A stretch of DNA of 64,000 nucleotides from positions 59,156,870 through 59,220,869 of the forward strand of contig CM049307.1 of NCBI GenBank assembly GCA_026874595.1. The letters are read 5' to 3'. The translations under genes were made by a program, and so were the position numbers. The first letter of the stretch is position 1, and each line of letters opens with the position of its first letter. Below the pieces are notes generated by a model. That model was not told the origin of the DNA. It did no database searches and saw only the letters and a program-made list of their open reading frames with translations. Source of the DNA: Sipunculus nudus (Eukaryota; Annelida; Sipuncula; Golfingiida; Sipunculidae). Of this stretch, positions 49,246-63,000 are shown one piece after another.

Positions 49246-50449
49246 AAACTTAGTCTGACTTACAGTTTAACCATTGTCTTAAGTGACAACATTAAAAATA
49301 TATATTTAAATGTATCCAACATATATTCAGGAAAAATCTAAAGGTATAGAGACAGGCAAAAGAAGAAGACCTACTTGCACATTTTTTACATATTTTATTC
49401 CATCTCATATACAAATTGTGGCATCCAGTGGAAGATTTGGCAAGCATGAGCGTACTGAAAACTTAACTTTAACATAAAGCCATATATTTCTCACAATTTA
49501 TGGCAGCTAATACAGGTGGAAAAATTATGGTAATTTCATAGACATATACAGCTGGGCTGCTTGTACCACATGTGTATATTTGTTATCATTGATGGGTTAT
49601 GGTAACAGTCATGATGTCACATGACACCAAACATATATTGTTGCAAAATTCTTATAATAATTTTAAACACTATTAAAATTACCATGTGTTCTGATATCCA
49701 AGTGAACCTTTGGGATTCCTTTTAAGGAGTTACTCTGCAACTTTTTCAAAAACACTTTTGATGAGCTCCAGAACTCTATGCAGAGAAATATTCATATGCC
49801 CATTTATAAATAGGAGAAAGGAAAGAAAAATTTGCATTTATATATTAACAGCCACCTGAAATACCACCTGATAAGTAAAACAAACTGTGATTTGTACAGC
49901 TGTTCCTTGATATATTTGCATTTAGTTTGGCACCGAGATCACCAAAGAATGCTCCTCGCACCTTCTACCACAGAGGACAGTACTGAGACATACACAGGTA
50001 CAAACGAATGTATACTGGAAACGGCATGATACATATTTAACAAACATTCTACAATGTGGAGTAGTGAAAAATTTGTTCTTTTTCAATAACAGATTCTCTA
50101 ATAGGATCAATTACAAAAATTGCTGCTAGCTCTTCAACACTAGTAATATCAGAAACAATTTATTCCACTTGTCCTTGATTAACAATAAACAGCTTTACAA
50201 AAAACAGTAATGTGACCGCAAATATTATTTTGTTAATACTGGCTGAAGGAAAGGCAATGTATTTCTATCCAATCGCATTTTCTAAACTTCACCTTTGAAC
50301 AGGTGAATCCCTGATCTGACATAAGTAAATGCAACAACTGCACCTTGAGACTTCTGAAGCCATATGCAGTTATCATTCATCTTACCATGATTTGCACATC
50401 ACTCCATGGGGATAAAAAGAACTGGTAGTAACAGATTAAAGCAACTCGG

Positions 50450-50690
50450 CTAGCAGGCCTTGTGCAGCCCAAATTTAATACCATCTGATCATGACACACA
50501 AAAACTTGCTGTCATCTTATTAATTTACTAAATGTAAGTAATACAGTATTTACTGCCTTCATATTAACAAAGGCCTTGTGAAGCCCAAATCTAATACCAA
50601 TTAATAAAGACAAACAAAAACTTGCTGTCTTCTTAATTTACTAGTGAAAGTTAAAGATTGTTTACTTTCTAAATATTAACACAGATAAAA
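50450..50690. repeat. Two-copy tandem duplication, about 120 bp
   Basis: GGCCTTGTGCAGCCCAAATT ... AAAAACTTGCTGTCATCTTA at 50457 recurs as GGCCTTGTGAAGCCCAAATC ... AAAAACTTGCTGTCTTCTTA at 50571. Confidence 0.75.
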
Positions 50691-51628
50691 GGTATTTCAT
50701 GTACTAAGTGCCTGCCTTAAATCAGTTGCTTTGTTTAATATTACTTAGCTAATGGAGCTAGGAGCTAAAATCAGTGTTGAGCCCATTCACCAGTCCCATC
50801 TATGTGATCTTGAATATTAGCTTGTATTTACACATCACTGTTACATATTGCTCTTGCCTCATTAATTTAATCATGGAAGGATATTGTTTTTAATTTTTGT
50901 TTTGCTTAGGTTGCCGCCCACTCAGCCTATGTAAATCTGGCACTGTCCCAGGCCAGATGATATATTTTTTTTTCAGGTATGGGATTAATACTCTACCAGC
51001 TGTCAGCCGAGTGGTCCAGCACAAAAATGTTATCAACTTGTCTTTGCCTCAAGACTCTACCTCTCCATGAAATATCTTTAATATCCCTACATAACAAAGA
51101 GTTAACCGACCAATGTAAATAGTTAAACAAACTGACTGAGGTGAATACATAACCTCCCTCTCATAACTCTATTCTCTGTAACTTTGTCATACTGGAAACA
51201 TTAAGCATTACTCAAAGTCCAAAGAAAGAAACATGATTAAAAAAAAACAGATGAATATTGCAATGATTCACCAAGTCTGTAAAAACTGGCTATGAGTTGT
51301 ATAACAGTCTCCAAGGAACGAAGCACAAAGCATAGCACAAAGCATAGTATAATCTTCAAATCAGAGGCCAACAGATAGCCTTCAGTTATTGTTTGTGTAA
51401 AATGCCTTAGTTGGCCATATAATAATACAAATTCATTCAATACTGATTGGTATACTATCAATAAATGTACAGAATTGTATTGCTTGATGGTGACTTTTGA
51501 GACCATGGAAAATGAAGTCTTATTGATACAATGATTAAAATATATCAGGTGAAATAAACATTGTGTAACCATCAAGCCACTAACAAAAGTACTGAAAATC
51601 TTTGTTACCAAATATTAAAATAAGCAGC

Positions 51629-51912
51629 TTAGGCCAAAAAATAAATAAAAGGTATAGTTTTCAGGCACTGTGTCAATTTTATCCCCCCGCATAAAAATTT
51701 TTTATTTGATTCTCTTTCTTTCAAGATGATAAATAATACAATTTCATGTAGTGTTTATGCCTGTTTAGCAAAACAATTATGTTATTTTCATGCTTGTCCC
51801 TGATCATATGACATTTTTATCGAAACATACAAAAAAAGGTAAAAAATTAAATACCGACCGCACAAATATTTGAAAAATATTCTCTGAGAACCATACCTTT
51901 TTTTGGCCTTAG
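51629..51912 (-). mobile_element. MITE, family A copy 2
   Basis: Inverted ends (TTAGGCC...GGTATAGTTTTCAGGCAC and CTGAGAACCATACC...GGCCTTAG) enclose sequence closely matching 53623-53934, including GTTATTTTCATGCTT and CCCTGATCATATGAC. Confidence 0.78.
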
Positions 51913-53622
51913 AATGTTTAATATTACTAAGATACTGACTGTTATAGAAGCTAAGAAAGTGTTTATATTTAAGAAAATCGATCATACTGACTTTTACCAG
52001 AGTTGTACACTACAATACAACGAAAATATTATATCCTGTTATGCTTTCACAAGATATCAGTACAACATACATTCTGACATAAACTTTACATTGTAAATGA
52101 GAGCTCTGTACAATTATAGTACACAGGTGATAAAATCAAGATATGATCAAGTTTGAATGAGCAAAATCACAACCTCTTATATATACAAGCACCAGCAATG
52201 CAGTAATAGTCCATATGTAAAATGAGGGCAAATGTATTCTAGCAGAGTTGCAAAGTGGTACTGGGAGATATTTCTGTGTGATACAAAATTAAAATGTCAT
52301 GACAACTGGCAGTGTTTATCAAACCTGTGTCAATGAAAATATATGAAATATGTTTTGAAAATTAAATGGTGCCTTGCACTATGGAAATGAAAATATACTT
52401 CTTGTAATGGCAATATCACCAACAGGTATTTATTTTGTTTCATGTATTACACATTGTACATGATAAATAAGATTGTAGCATTCTTAATTACTAAATAGTT
52501 GATAGATTATACACAAAGTTAATTAAAATAATAGCAATCAGTAAGGCTGCAATATTGGGAGATATTGTGACCTGGGCAGGGAAGGTACTTCTATATGCAG
52601 AAACTTTGTTACACATTCAGACAACCCTAATTACACATTGGGTATGCAAAAGTTTGAAACAACAAAATGGTGAAACACTGTTTTTTTTCATGAAAATACA
52701 AACAAGGTAGTTGTAAACATCATTTGCCCTGCAAACAATATTGAATTGTAGAAATGTCCAACATTATAGCATCACCATTTGGTTATTGTAGTTATATGCC
52801 TAAAATCCTGTTTATTGGTGTAGTAGTGATAGGAGCACTAAGTTTATACAGCCAAATTCATTAGAAGCATTCCTCGAGTAAAAACTAAGGATTTCCAGTA
52901 CTTAAATATGTCAACTTATAAATACAAATTTATGTTGATATTTATCACTGAGTGTGATTCTAATTCAGCCAATGATAATTAGGCATGTTTACACATGCAT
53001 CCCATAATGTTATTAGAATTATTACTATGCATCTTTGTTATTTGAAATATATTCCTATGTATTATGTCTTAATGGTTTTCAGTACTAAAGATAGCCATGA
53101 AAATGGCTCGCAAATAAATTGATGGGGCTTGGGACATTAAATATCAATGTTTGTGTGGCAAACTTCTGCCATTCCAAAAGTGGAATGGGATAATTACTAC
53201 CAATCAGGTCCTCTTGCCTAATATGCATTACCCGTTTAAGATCTGCAATGTCATAGCTAAGATCGAAATGACACACCAGTCAATGAATAGTGTGTCAAAT
53301 GCAGGTGTATATACAAATCATGCCTACAGCATACGAGTGCTTCTTGGTTCGAGATCATGAGCACCGTGATGACCAAAAAGTCTGCAATATTTCTATGATA
53401 AGTACCCTGTACCTGTGATGAATTATATATCTGTCACCAAATACAAAATTAAAAGTTTATTTAAAATACACACAGTAAAACAATAAACTACAGTTCTTAA
53501 AGAAGTAGTGTCAGTTTAACTGTTGAAGGTGAAAACACTGACTCAATACTGACATTTCATGAAAATACATCAGTGAAAGAGATATAAACACATATTCTTT
53601 CCTCACTTTACTGTGAAAATTC

Positions 53623-53934
53623 TAAGGCCAGAAATAAAGGTATAGTGCTCAAGCACCGGCTGTGTCATTTTTAACCCCCACATAAAAATTTTTTATATTT
53701 TTTTCATCTTTCAGTAAGATAAAAATTATAAAATAATACAATTTTGATCAGATTTCCTTTGTTATGTAGTGCTTTTACCTGTTTAGCAAAAAAAATCTGT
53801 TATTTTCATGCTTTTCCCTGATCATATGACATTTTTATTGAAACAAATGAAAAAAAAGGAAAAAAAATTGCCCTCCCGCACTGATTTTTAAAAAAAAAGT
53901 GCCTGAGAACCATATGTTTTTTTTTTTTGCCTAA
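53623..53934 (-). mobile_element. MITE, family A copy 3
   Basis: Starts TAAGGCCAGAAATAAAGGTA and ends with GTGCCTGAGAACCATATG, a T-run and TGCCTAAT. Interior is collinear with copy 2, with the same order of motifs. About 310 bp, no open frame. Confidence 0.78.
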
Positions 53935-54409
53935 TACATCTCCCTCTCATGAGAAGGCCTGGTATCCAATACAAATATCAAAACAAAACAAAGGAAGAAT
54001 TATAAAATGTTCTTATTTACCTTTTATCAGCCCAAACTTTTAATGCCTTGAGACTTAAATGCAAATCACTATAAGCTATCAAGTACAGTGCCCAACGGAT
54101 CAACATCCGAGGGGTCCTGCCATATAATGAACTGACAGCTAGATATCCACCAAGTAGGCCTAGCTTTCTTTCCAAATGCAAGTATCATACCATCAGGATA
54201 GCCACACTGGTATATTATTTTCATAGGACCTTCACACTTATGAGCAATTCAAGTATTTTATTTAAGTTGTCAGATGCATGTACGCTGTTATATATCAATC
54301 TTATCTAATCATCAACATTCAACAATAATTCATGTACCTTTTCATTGTCTGCATACACACTGGTACAAATTAAGTCACAGCTGAAAGCTATATGATCTGA
54401 AGATCAAAC

Positions 54410-54560
54410 CTCACCTAACAATCTCCCCAGTTTAGCGACCACCTCAAAATAACAACCACTTGATCAAGGTCCCGATTCTTTTTGCTCTTTATATAAGACC
54501 TCGCTTAGATGACCATCTTAAAAATGTGACCACCTTGTCAAGGTCCCACTGATGATCATA
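54410..54560. repeat. Short dispersed repeat family F, copy 4 (inverted)
   Basis: GACCACCTCAAAATAACAAC and TGACCACCTTGTCAAGGTCC are the reverse-complement form of the GGTGGTC units. Confidence 0.55.
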
Positions 54561-54569
54561 ATTTTATGG

Positions 54570-56130
54570 TTTTACTTTATTTTAATATTTTAGTATACTG
54601 TAATATATCATACATATTATATTCACAAGGCACAAGAACCTTGAAATGCCTTTCAGTGTGAAATGACAGAGATTTGTTCAGACTGATAAAATACCTCACA
54701 CAACAACCTGATAATAGACAATAATTCCCTAGTAGTGTTTCTTGGATCAAACATTACTGAAAATAATGAGTGATTTCATACTTGTCACAAATGCACAATA
54801 CATCATATCAAAGGCTGATACAGTCAAACTATATAGGTTCATTAATGCTGTGAAATTAAAATTGTTAATGTTATGTAATGTTTCACAAATTGCCTTGAAA
54901 TGGTTTTAAATCCATTTTTAATGCAAAAAATACAGTCATCCCTCTGTTTCAAGGTTCAATCATTAATCCCCATAAATGGGAAATGTAATTACAGCATTGT
55001 TTATAATATAACAATGCATGTCAAAACAGACTTCTGCAGATACAAAGAAACCATTTAGTCATGTTTAAATATCTAGGCGTTATTTTCATACAATATCTAT
55101 GCCCATCAAAACACATTCATGAAGCTAACAGGTCTTGTGTGAAAATGAACATATATATTTGATAACCAAAAAATTTAACATTCAAATCACTGCTAAAGAT
55201 TGTAAGTATAACCAATATTTCTGTATATTCATACTTCAACTCTCATTACATGAAATGTGTAGATTCAGAGAAATATTGCTGGTTTTAAATTGTGTAGTTT
55301 TAAAAAGCATTTTGTGGCATCATTGGACATGTTATGCTCCTAACACGGTTGTAATACACAGTAGTCATCCTGGATATCATCTTGTGTAATCACTGTACAG
55401 CAAGAGTTTTGGGTTCAAACACCAGAGGGCGCACAGAGCAAAGAGTTGTAATTGAACCAATGAGAATGTGGTATCGAATTTTGTATCCAGCTCCACATTT
55501 TAAACATTCAAACAAAAAATCAAAGTATCTATAGACATGCAGGGTAAGATGTTTGACTTTGGAGCTAATGGTCTTCAGTTGATTCACTGCCCACTCCCTA
55601 AAGGCAAAATGGTTAAACCCAAATTGATTTTCAGAGATTGCTCTAAAACCTCAAGCATATGTAAGAGCAGGTTAGGACTTCTAGATTATTCCTAGCTTCT
55701 GCACGAGAGCATGAGAAACATTAAACCAAGAGGGCTTAACAATCATATGTCATTCTTCACATATGGTTACCTCTTTCTTAATTCAATACGGTGCCACCAC
55801 AAGCGAGAGAAATGTTGCTGGAAAGAAATCTATAAGTCAGCACGGCCATAAAAATATCTTTACCAGTACTTAAAATACCCTAATACAGCATGTGTCTAGT
55901 ATAAATGTACTTCTATTTGTGTATGTATTAATACCATCTAGAAAATATTATTCATACAGTTGAAAAAAATACAAAGCTATATATTATACAAAACTAGGTA
56001 TTTTAATCTGAATATAAGACTTGCAATATGGTACATCTGTCATGGTAAAAATAACACAGAGGATAAAAAGAGTCTAGTGTCATTCATTTATATATTATGA
56101 ATGGATTAAAATAAAACTCTGGATATAATG
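54570..56130. other. AT-rich intergenic DNA
   Basis: A B-box-like GGGTTCAAACACC occurs near 55410 without a matching A box. Otherwise nothing supported. Confidence 0.45.
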
Positions 56131-56134
56131 TTAA

Positions 56135-56597
56135 AGGTGCCCATTCACCTACCTTTTGAAAAAGAATTTATGTGATTTCTGGCTTCCTCTGTTTACATAT
56201 TAATGATCTAAGGGTATTTTTGGTTTTTGAAAGTTCTTATAATGCATTTGTGAAGGATGTATAAACTTGTTTATCAACAACATGTTTGTAAACACAGTAA
56301 TGTTGACAAACGGGGAAAACCTGTAACCTAAGGTGGTAGGTTGCATATATACAGAGGTAGAAAGGTCACTGGTTACAAAATGTCATTTGCAAAGCTCTGG
56401 CTTATCTGACTTGCTGCCAGATGCCCTTGTTGACTTTGTTTTGGTTATTTGGCAGGCCCCCACTTATTATAAACATGTTTATATAAACAAAACAAGCAGC
56501 CTGCGTGCGGTGATATTCATATTTTCTGGCCTATTTTTATAAAAGCTCAAAGGGATTACCTTTAGTTGATTAAGGTCAGATAGGTGATTGGGCCCCT
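56135..56597. mobile_element. Kolobok-like MITE
   Basis: The left end TTAA/AGGTGCCCATTCACCTA is mirrored by TAGGTGATTGGGCCCCT/TTAC on the right. Termini starting AGG and a TTAA target (one copy mutated to TTAC) fit Kolobok elements. The interior has no transposase frame. Confidence 0.5.
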
Positions 56598-57562
56598 TTA
56601 CTGAAACTTGGATGCACTGGCCACATGAGCTTTTGATAACTATCCATGCATTTGTAAAACAAAAACATTAGCTGACATATAAAGGTTTATAAATGTACAT
56701 CATGTAAGAAAACACTACATGATGGCTCAAACAACACAAACCAAGCATCAGACAGAGGATTTGTCTTTATGATGTCAGAACATCTTTATAATATACTTTC
56801 TTTATTAGCTACATTCAAATCAAGGAACTGACACCAAAACAGTCAATATTTCTGCAAAATGAGAATCTTTGTGACCATGAACACAAATGGAATGTTTAGC
56901 ATAAACAAGATTGCTTCCTATAAATACTCACCTCAGGTTCAAACTATAAACTAATGGCTTCAAAAATATTTGCTTCATGTGTGCATGAATATATGCTTAA
57001 TTTGGTGAGCTCCAGCAGGACTTCTATAAATATGGTAAAGATAATTTCCAATGTTGCAGATAATCTATACTTTCACATACAGTTACACAGTATTTGGCAA
57101 ATTTGTGCACTCAAAAATGATCTACTATCTCCAAATAATGTTCACACTGTAATACTGATAAAAAGTTACCGCTACAGCATCGCTGACAGTAAAGCACCGC
57201 AGCATGTGGTAAGGTACACTTGACAATATAGGGGCTCTGTTAATGTAGGTATGCATGAATATAATTACACCAATTAAGTGTTAATTTCTTTCATGATTTT
57301 GAATCATACAATCTTCAAACCCATCTATCATCAAATACTTTCAAAAGTTCAAATGTCATGACTCATGACCTTCTATTTCTTTACTGAATTTATATTATAA
57401 CCAGGGTTCTCTGCTAAACTTGTCTGCGAAGAGCTAGCTGTAGTGCTGTAAAAATGTAATTCCGTATTTCCTTGGTCATCTGTAATTATTCAGACCATCA
57501 AATTATAGCGTTCACAGATATATTATTGTGCACCTTATTATCCAGTAAAGCATATCAGCATT

Positions 57563-58027
57563 CCCTGTTTATAATTTTATCAATTCTTCAAATGATACAT
57601 ATGACCATATGCCATAATAACCCTCTACCAGGAGCTCGTATGGTCTTGGTGTGGCAAACAGAGTCAGCATGTCCTGTACCGGTAATTTTTGTCAGGAATT
57701 TCATGTAAGCAGAAGCGATAATGGTGCCAAAAATGATGAATATGTTTCCTAGAACATGTTCTGTCCCATATGGCCAAAAAACATAAATTTCATGAGCTGC
57801 CAAGCATTATTTTTTCTGTAGCTACTCAGGCAGTACTCAAATGGAAGTATGTTACTCATCTGTACTCATCAGAAAGAGGTATATAATAGGAGTATATGAT
57901 TAAATTACCGGTACAGGACATTCTGACTCTGTTTGCCACACCAAGACCATACGAGCTCCTGGTAGAGGGTTATTATGGCATATGGTCATATGTATCATTT
58001 GAAGAAGTGATAAAATAATAAACAGGG
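57563..58027. repeat. Nearly perfect 126-bp inverted repeat with 213-bp loop
   Basis: Left arm 57563-57688 and right arm 57902-58027 are reverse complements with three mismatches by eye. Landmarks are CATATGACCATATGCC and CCAGGAGCTCGTATGGTCTT on the left and their complements on the right. No target duplication or known termini. RNA from here would fold into a long hairpin. Confidence 0.85.
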
Positions 58028-58483
58028 TATGATCTATTATAGTTGGAGATCAAGATTAATTTCTCTTTCAGTGTCTCTGTGAAGATGTAGTTTAGCAGTG
58101 GTTTTATTTTTGACAGACATTTTTCACAGGAATGTACTTATTTTTTAGATAATATATTTATTTTGCATGATAGAGGAAGACCTTATGTATAAAAAATAAG
58201 GGCTCTACTTGGAATAATATCTTTTTGATAGGAAACAGCGAAATTTCTGTTTATGATAGTAACAAATTATGCTACATTATGAATGTGATTGTTGAAAATC
58301 AAATACTATAGCAATTAAGACCATACCATTTTAGCACCCCCTATGAACTAAACATTTACATTTAGTTCACATACAACCCTTATTTTTTGTACATGTATAG
58401 ACCTCTTTAATATAGCGATTTTAATGTTCACAGTATGATTGTGAAAAGGGCCTCAAGAAAACACCTGCTACACTAAAACTGTA

Positions 58484-59881
58484 CTACCGTAAAATCTCCA
58501 CTTAAAACCGCGGTTTAATCAAGAAATTCAAAATCTTGAAATCAGGTTGATTTCCTGAAAACACTGTGCGGTTTATACTAGAAGGGTTTCCTGAATATCT
58601 TCCTAACAGACATCGTTTTGGGGCCGGCGAGTGGGCGATAATATTGCAACTTTCGTAGGCCGTTCTTAGCAGCAGTCTCGCATGCATGGGAGCCGTGTAT
58701 AAAAGTATTATTTACGATTATTTGTTATTTATAAATTAAATATTGCTGATTAGTTTTCGTGTGATATATAACTCGTTATAAAATTTTGGTAATTGTCGCC
58801 AAATAATACGTTTACAACAACCCTGCTGTAACACACAGCGGCCCACTTCGTTGGGCATGGTCAAGCAAAATGAAATAAAAGCCTACTTTAAACCCATTTG
58901 CGGCATTATTTAGCAATGATTATTTGTTTAAAACGTAAAATGAATAAAAAGCTGACATCCTAAAGAGTCACACAATGGCAGACGATCGTTTTAAAATCAA
59001 GTTTGAGTGCCGCCATGTGCTGAAACGCCCTGGTATTCTGCTAAGAATATTTTGAACGGCTGTACGCGGTGGGTGGTAAACAGAACAGCCACCTATTTCG
59101 TCCCAGCGTGCCTTGCGTGAACACTGCCTTGACAAAATGGCTCCCACACGGAAACTTTCTTCAGGAAAAAACTTGCTTACCCCGACTGGCCACTTTAATT
59201 TTACCTTAAAATCACTCGTTATCAAGCGTCATGTTTCCTATACGTGCGTATCTCGACAAGGTAACTTCAGTTACTTTGATATTTAGTTAAATTGACCAGC
59301 GATGTTTTCAAACGCGCCAGCAAATTGTGACATGGAGCGATGTCAACGTACGATGTGACGATGATAATACCGAAGTAACCGGTATGAAAATGATTTGAAT
59401 CTTCCGAGTAATTCCAGAAAATGGAATTTTCATCAAAAATTTTTAGAATTAAAATATACAGTGACTTGAAATGGATCAGCAGAATATATTTTTTTTCAAA
59501 ATATAATGACAAATCGGTAGCAAACAAGAATACGGCACGGAATATAAAATCTGTATAAACAGGCAGAGGTACATCGGCCCTTACGTCTTCCCAAACTTCT
59601 TGCTTGAGTGACCCTGCAAAAAGTGTTATGATGTGTTTAAATAAAATGCCCAAGGAATTTAAAAGTGGACAGAAATGGCCGAGTCGCAACCTACGCGTGT
59701 TCATTTCTAGATGATAGCTTGATTGTGTCTTTTGTTAAATCATTCAGTAGCGAAAGTTGGTGCGGTTTTAAAGGGGGGTTCTTAGTATTTGAGACCCTCG
59801 CGATGTCTCACCTGGAATTTCGGCGAAGTCTGGGTGCGGTTTTAATCGGAAGTGCGGTTTTAAGTGGAGATTTTACGGTAG
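58484..59881. mobile_element. 1.4-kb terminal-inverted-repeat element next to the ANKRD54 3' end
   Basis: CTACCGTAAAATCTCCACTT at the left is exactly inverted at the right end (59881), and the match continues to TAAAACCGC, 28-29 bp in all. A subterminal motif TGCGGTTT recurs near 58568, 59761, 59835 and 59853. The interior is CpG-richer than its surroundings and contains a 145-codon minus-strand frame (59704-59267) with no recognised motif. No convincing target duplication is visible. Superfamily unknown. It ends 167 bases downstream of the ANKRD54 stop codon. Confidence 0.7.
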
Positions 59882-60047
59882 TGTCTCTGCATGTACAGTT
59901 TTTATGCATGTAAATGGAAATAAAAAACATCTTTAAATGATAAAACATGTTAGGCAGTGGAACCTGATAACACAGGAAGCATACCATTTATACAGTGAGA
60001 TCTGACTAGGTATGTGATAGTGTATTACAACACTCCTCCATTCATCT

Positions 60048-63000
60048 TCAGTCTGGTTTGCTCTCCTTTCGCTGTAACGATAGGTTCGTGAAGTCTTGCA
60101 GCAGACCACTGATTTCGTCCATCTCTTCACGAGTAGACGTATTCTGTAGTCGCTGGCAAAGCTCACTCAGCTGATCCATGTCGTTATGGCAACCAGATAG
60201 CTTCAGGTATTCCCGCATCATATCAACTATCTAGAAAAAGTAAACAAAATTTATGAGCTTTACTAATGAATAGCTCAAGATTTGGTCACATTTTATAACG
60301 AGTCAACTTCATGATAAATACCACTTTTTAACTACTCTGAGACAAGTGCACCTGTTAATAATATGAATTTTGAAATAATTAATCTGAGGATCATTCACTT
60401 CTGCATTTGCATACTATCCATTTTAAATTGAGTTGATTCAATACCACTGGCCACTAGGTAGTGCTAAGGTTGTAACAAGTCATACAGACATGGCAGGTTG
60501 TGATGTCCCAATGCCTTCTTAAGTTGACAGCACCACTCGCGATATCTCTACAACTCACTACCTGCACACATCAACATCAGGCACTGACCATTTAAGCTGA
60601 AATTCCCTGGTCCAATTCCTGTCAATGCCACAATGACAAACTGATAAAAATATTTAAAATTGTCTCTGGTTAGCTTTAGAATACATTGTTATATCTTATG
60701 TTAGAGGTCATATATACCTGGGCAACTTCCGATTTGAGCTGGTTGGAGCTGTAGGAATGGTTGTCATGGAGAAGCCGTAAACGTGATCTGGCAACATGCA
60801 GTGGGGTTCGACCACTGTTATCTATAGCTTGTAGGTCAGTTCCTGTAACACAAGAATTCAAGTGTACCTAAGTTTTATTCCTACAAATATTGTATAAAAG
60901 CAAAAGGAACATTTTATCCAAACATATATATGGGCCTTTACATTTTAAGAACAGATAAGCCTTTCATTGATTCAGCAAAAAGAAATCTGTTGATCATGCT
61001 TGGGTGAAATTCCAAGTCAATAATAAGATCATATTTATTTATTTCATCAAAATTTCTTTATTTAATTTGATTAAATAAAAAAAAATCAAATAAAATACAC
61101 AAAAACATACCAATGTAGGCAGAAAATGTACCTGAAATAAGCAAACTGACACGCATCTGTAATGAAACCATGGTCATCATAATCTTGATATCTTGAAATT
61201 GGAGATTATGCAGATGAATAAAAGTCCAAAAATGTACTATACAGGAGCAAAACAGGGCAAGATTCAAAAGTGATAATAAGTGATTTACATGATTCAATGG
61301 AGGATGTGATTAAAAAATTAGTAACTATACATAGTGAAAATATTGATAACCAAAAGAAGAATGAAAAAGAATAGCTTTGTTTTCTCACTTTGCATATGTT
61401 TGTATTTGTATGTGTGTATTACTGTAACAGTATCAATCAGCTCACTGATAATACAAATTGATACAAAATGTAGCTGCGAATTGCAACCATAACCACATGA
61501 ATGAAATCAGCATTTCAGCATACCATGATTGAAACTAGGTAAAACAAACTGTTGATCAACTATTTTTCTTGCTACATACATCAACACTACTTATAGGTTA
61601 GTAGCAGATCCAGACAGCCCAGATTTTCTGTACCATCTTGACTCAACCACAATACAATACAACCACATTTTGTGCCCTTACTGATAGAAAATATATGGTG
61701 TTGCCAATAAGGATAGAACATATAAATGGCTTTGTCTACACTGGTAGAACATATAAGGCTTTGCCAACAAGGACAGAACATATATGGCTTTGCCCACAAT
61801 GCTAGAACATATATTCCTTTGCCCACAAATCTTAAACATATAAGTCTTTGCCCACAATGATATAAAATATATGACTTTGCCAACAATGCTTGAACATATA
61901 TGGCTTTGCCCACAATGATAAAACACAGATGGCTTTGATCACAATGCTAGAATATATATGGCTTTGCCCACAATGATAGAACGTATATGGTTTGCCCACA
62001 ATACTAGAACAGACATTAGGTTTGCCCACAATGCTAGAACATATGGCTTTGCCCACAATGCTAGAACATATATGGCTTTTCCAACAATGCTTGAAAATAT
62101 ATGGCTTTGCCAAAAATGCAAGAACATATATCGCTTTGCCCACAATGATAGAACATATATGGCTTTAACTACACCCAAAGAACATACAGGCCATGCATGT
62201 TTGAGAAAGAAATGAAAATGAAGATAATTTATTAAGTAACTATACGAAGCTTCTATAGATAGCATATCCTGGCTATATTGTTCCAACAAGGGGTGCCCAT
62301 TCCTTTTTTGGAGATCATTAAGTAAAATTTGATAGAAAGCAAACTATTTTGTCACAACATTGACTGAAGTGACTAGAAAAAGGACACCTTGTGACAGAAG
62401 TTGGTACCATAAATATCATAGAAAACATTAATACAACATTGGTGAACTAGTACCATCCAGAACTGTTGCTTCGTGAGGAAGTGTCCATAATGTTGTAAAG
62501 TATAAGGTTGGATAAGTAAGTTTCAATTAACATGTAGTTCTTTCTCCAGTGCAGATACAATGTAAGATACCAAACACATATATGAACATTTCATAATTAT
62601 TGCCAAAACTGATGGGCACCTCATGGTGAAAGAAATCAGGCAAACCTCACATATCGGTAAGAAATTTAAAGTCCACAATTTTATATTATGAAATACTAAG
62701 AATACAAAGAAAATAATAAATAAAACCTGGCATACCTGCTCTGAGCAAGAGGGTGACAACTCTGATCTGACTGGTACAAGCAGCTGAAATCATCACAACA
62801 CAACAACATCAGGTCCAGATGCTTACATCAAACACCAACACATGCTGGTAAATAATGGGCCACCTCAGGGAGAAATAACACAGTTAAAGCAGCACAAGTA
62901 TCACAGCATTTATAGCTGGGAAAATGAGGTACTGCAACATAATTAAATATTTATGGTATAATTAGAATAGATGGATGGTTGTTTATGAAAAAATATTCAT

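Larger units (their letters stand above)
48710..51620. other. Intergenic AT-rich DNA with one GC-richer segment
   Basis: At 49926-50000 a segment after TTTGCATTTAG and before GTACAA reads HRDHQRMLLAPSTTEDSTET on the plus strand. On the minus strand it reads VLCGRRCEEHSLVISVPN then stop. Either could be an exon; neither is recognised. Elsewhere only repeats. Confidence 0.3.

Noticed and set aside
51237-51611. 124-codon minus-strand frame
   Set aside because: AT-rich, hydrophobic by composition, no domain or splice context, and it contains a duplicated AGCACAAAGCATAG stretch.
55400-55440. Possible tRNA gene with GGGTTCAAACACC
   Set aside because: No A box at the right distance and no acceptor stem or cloverleaf.
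57588-57803. 71-codon frame in the inverted repeat
   Set aside because: It is explained by the duplicated arm; no domain and no conservation signal visible.
61681-62175. CRISPR-like array
   Set aside because: Units are contiguous and degenerate without unique spacers, in an animal intron.
61587-62289. Several 80-116 codon frames
   Set aside because: They are periodic translations of the 31-bp minisatellite inside an ANKRD54 intron.
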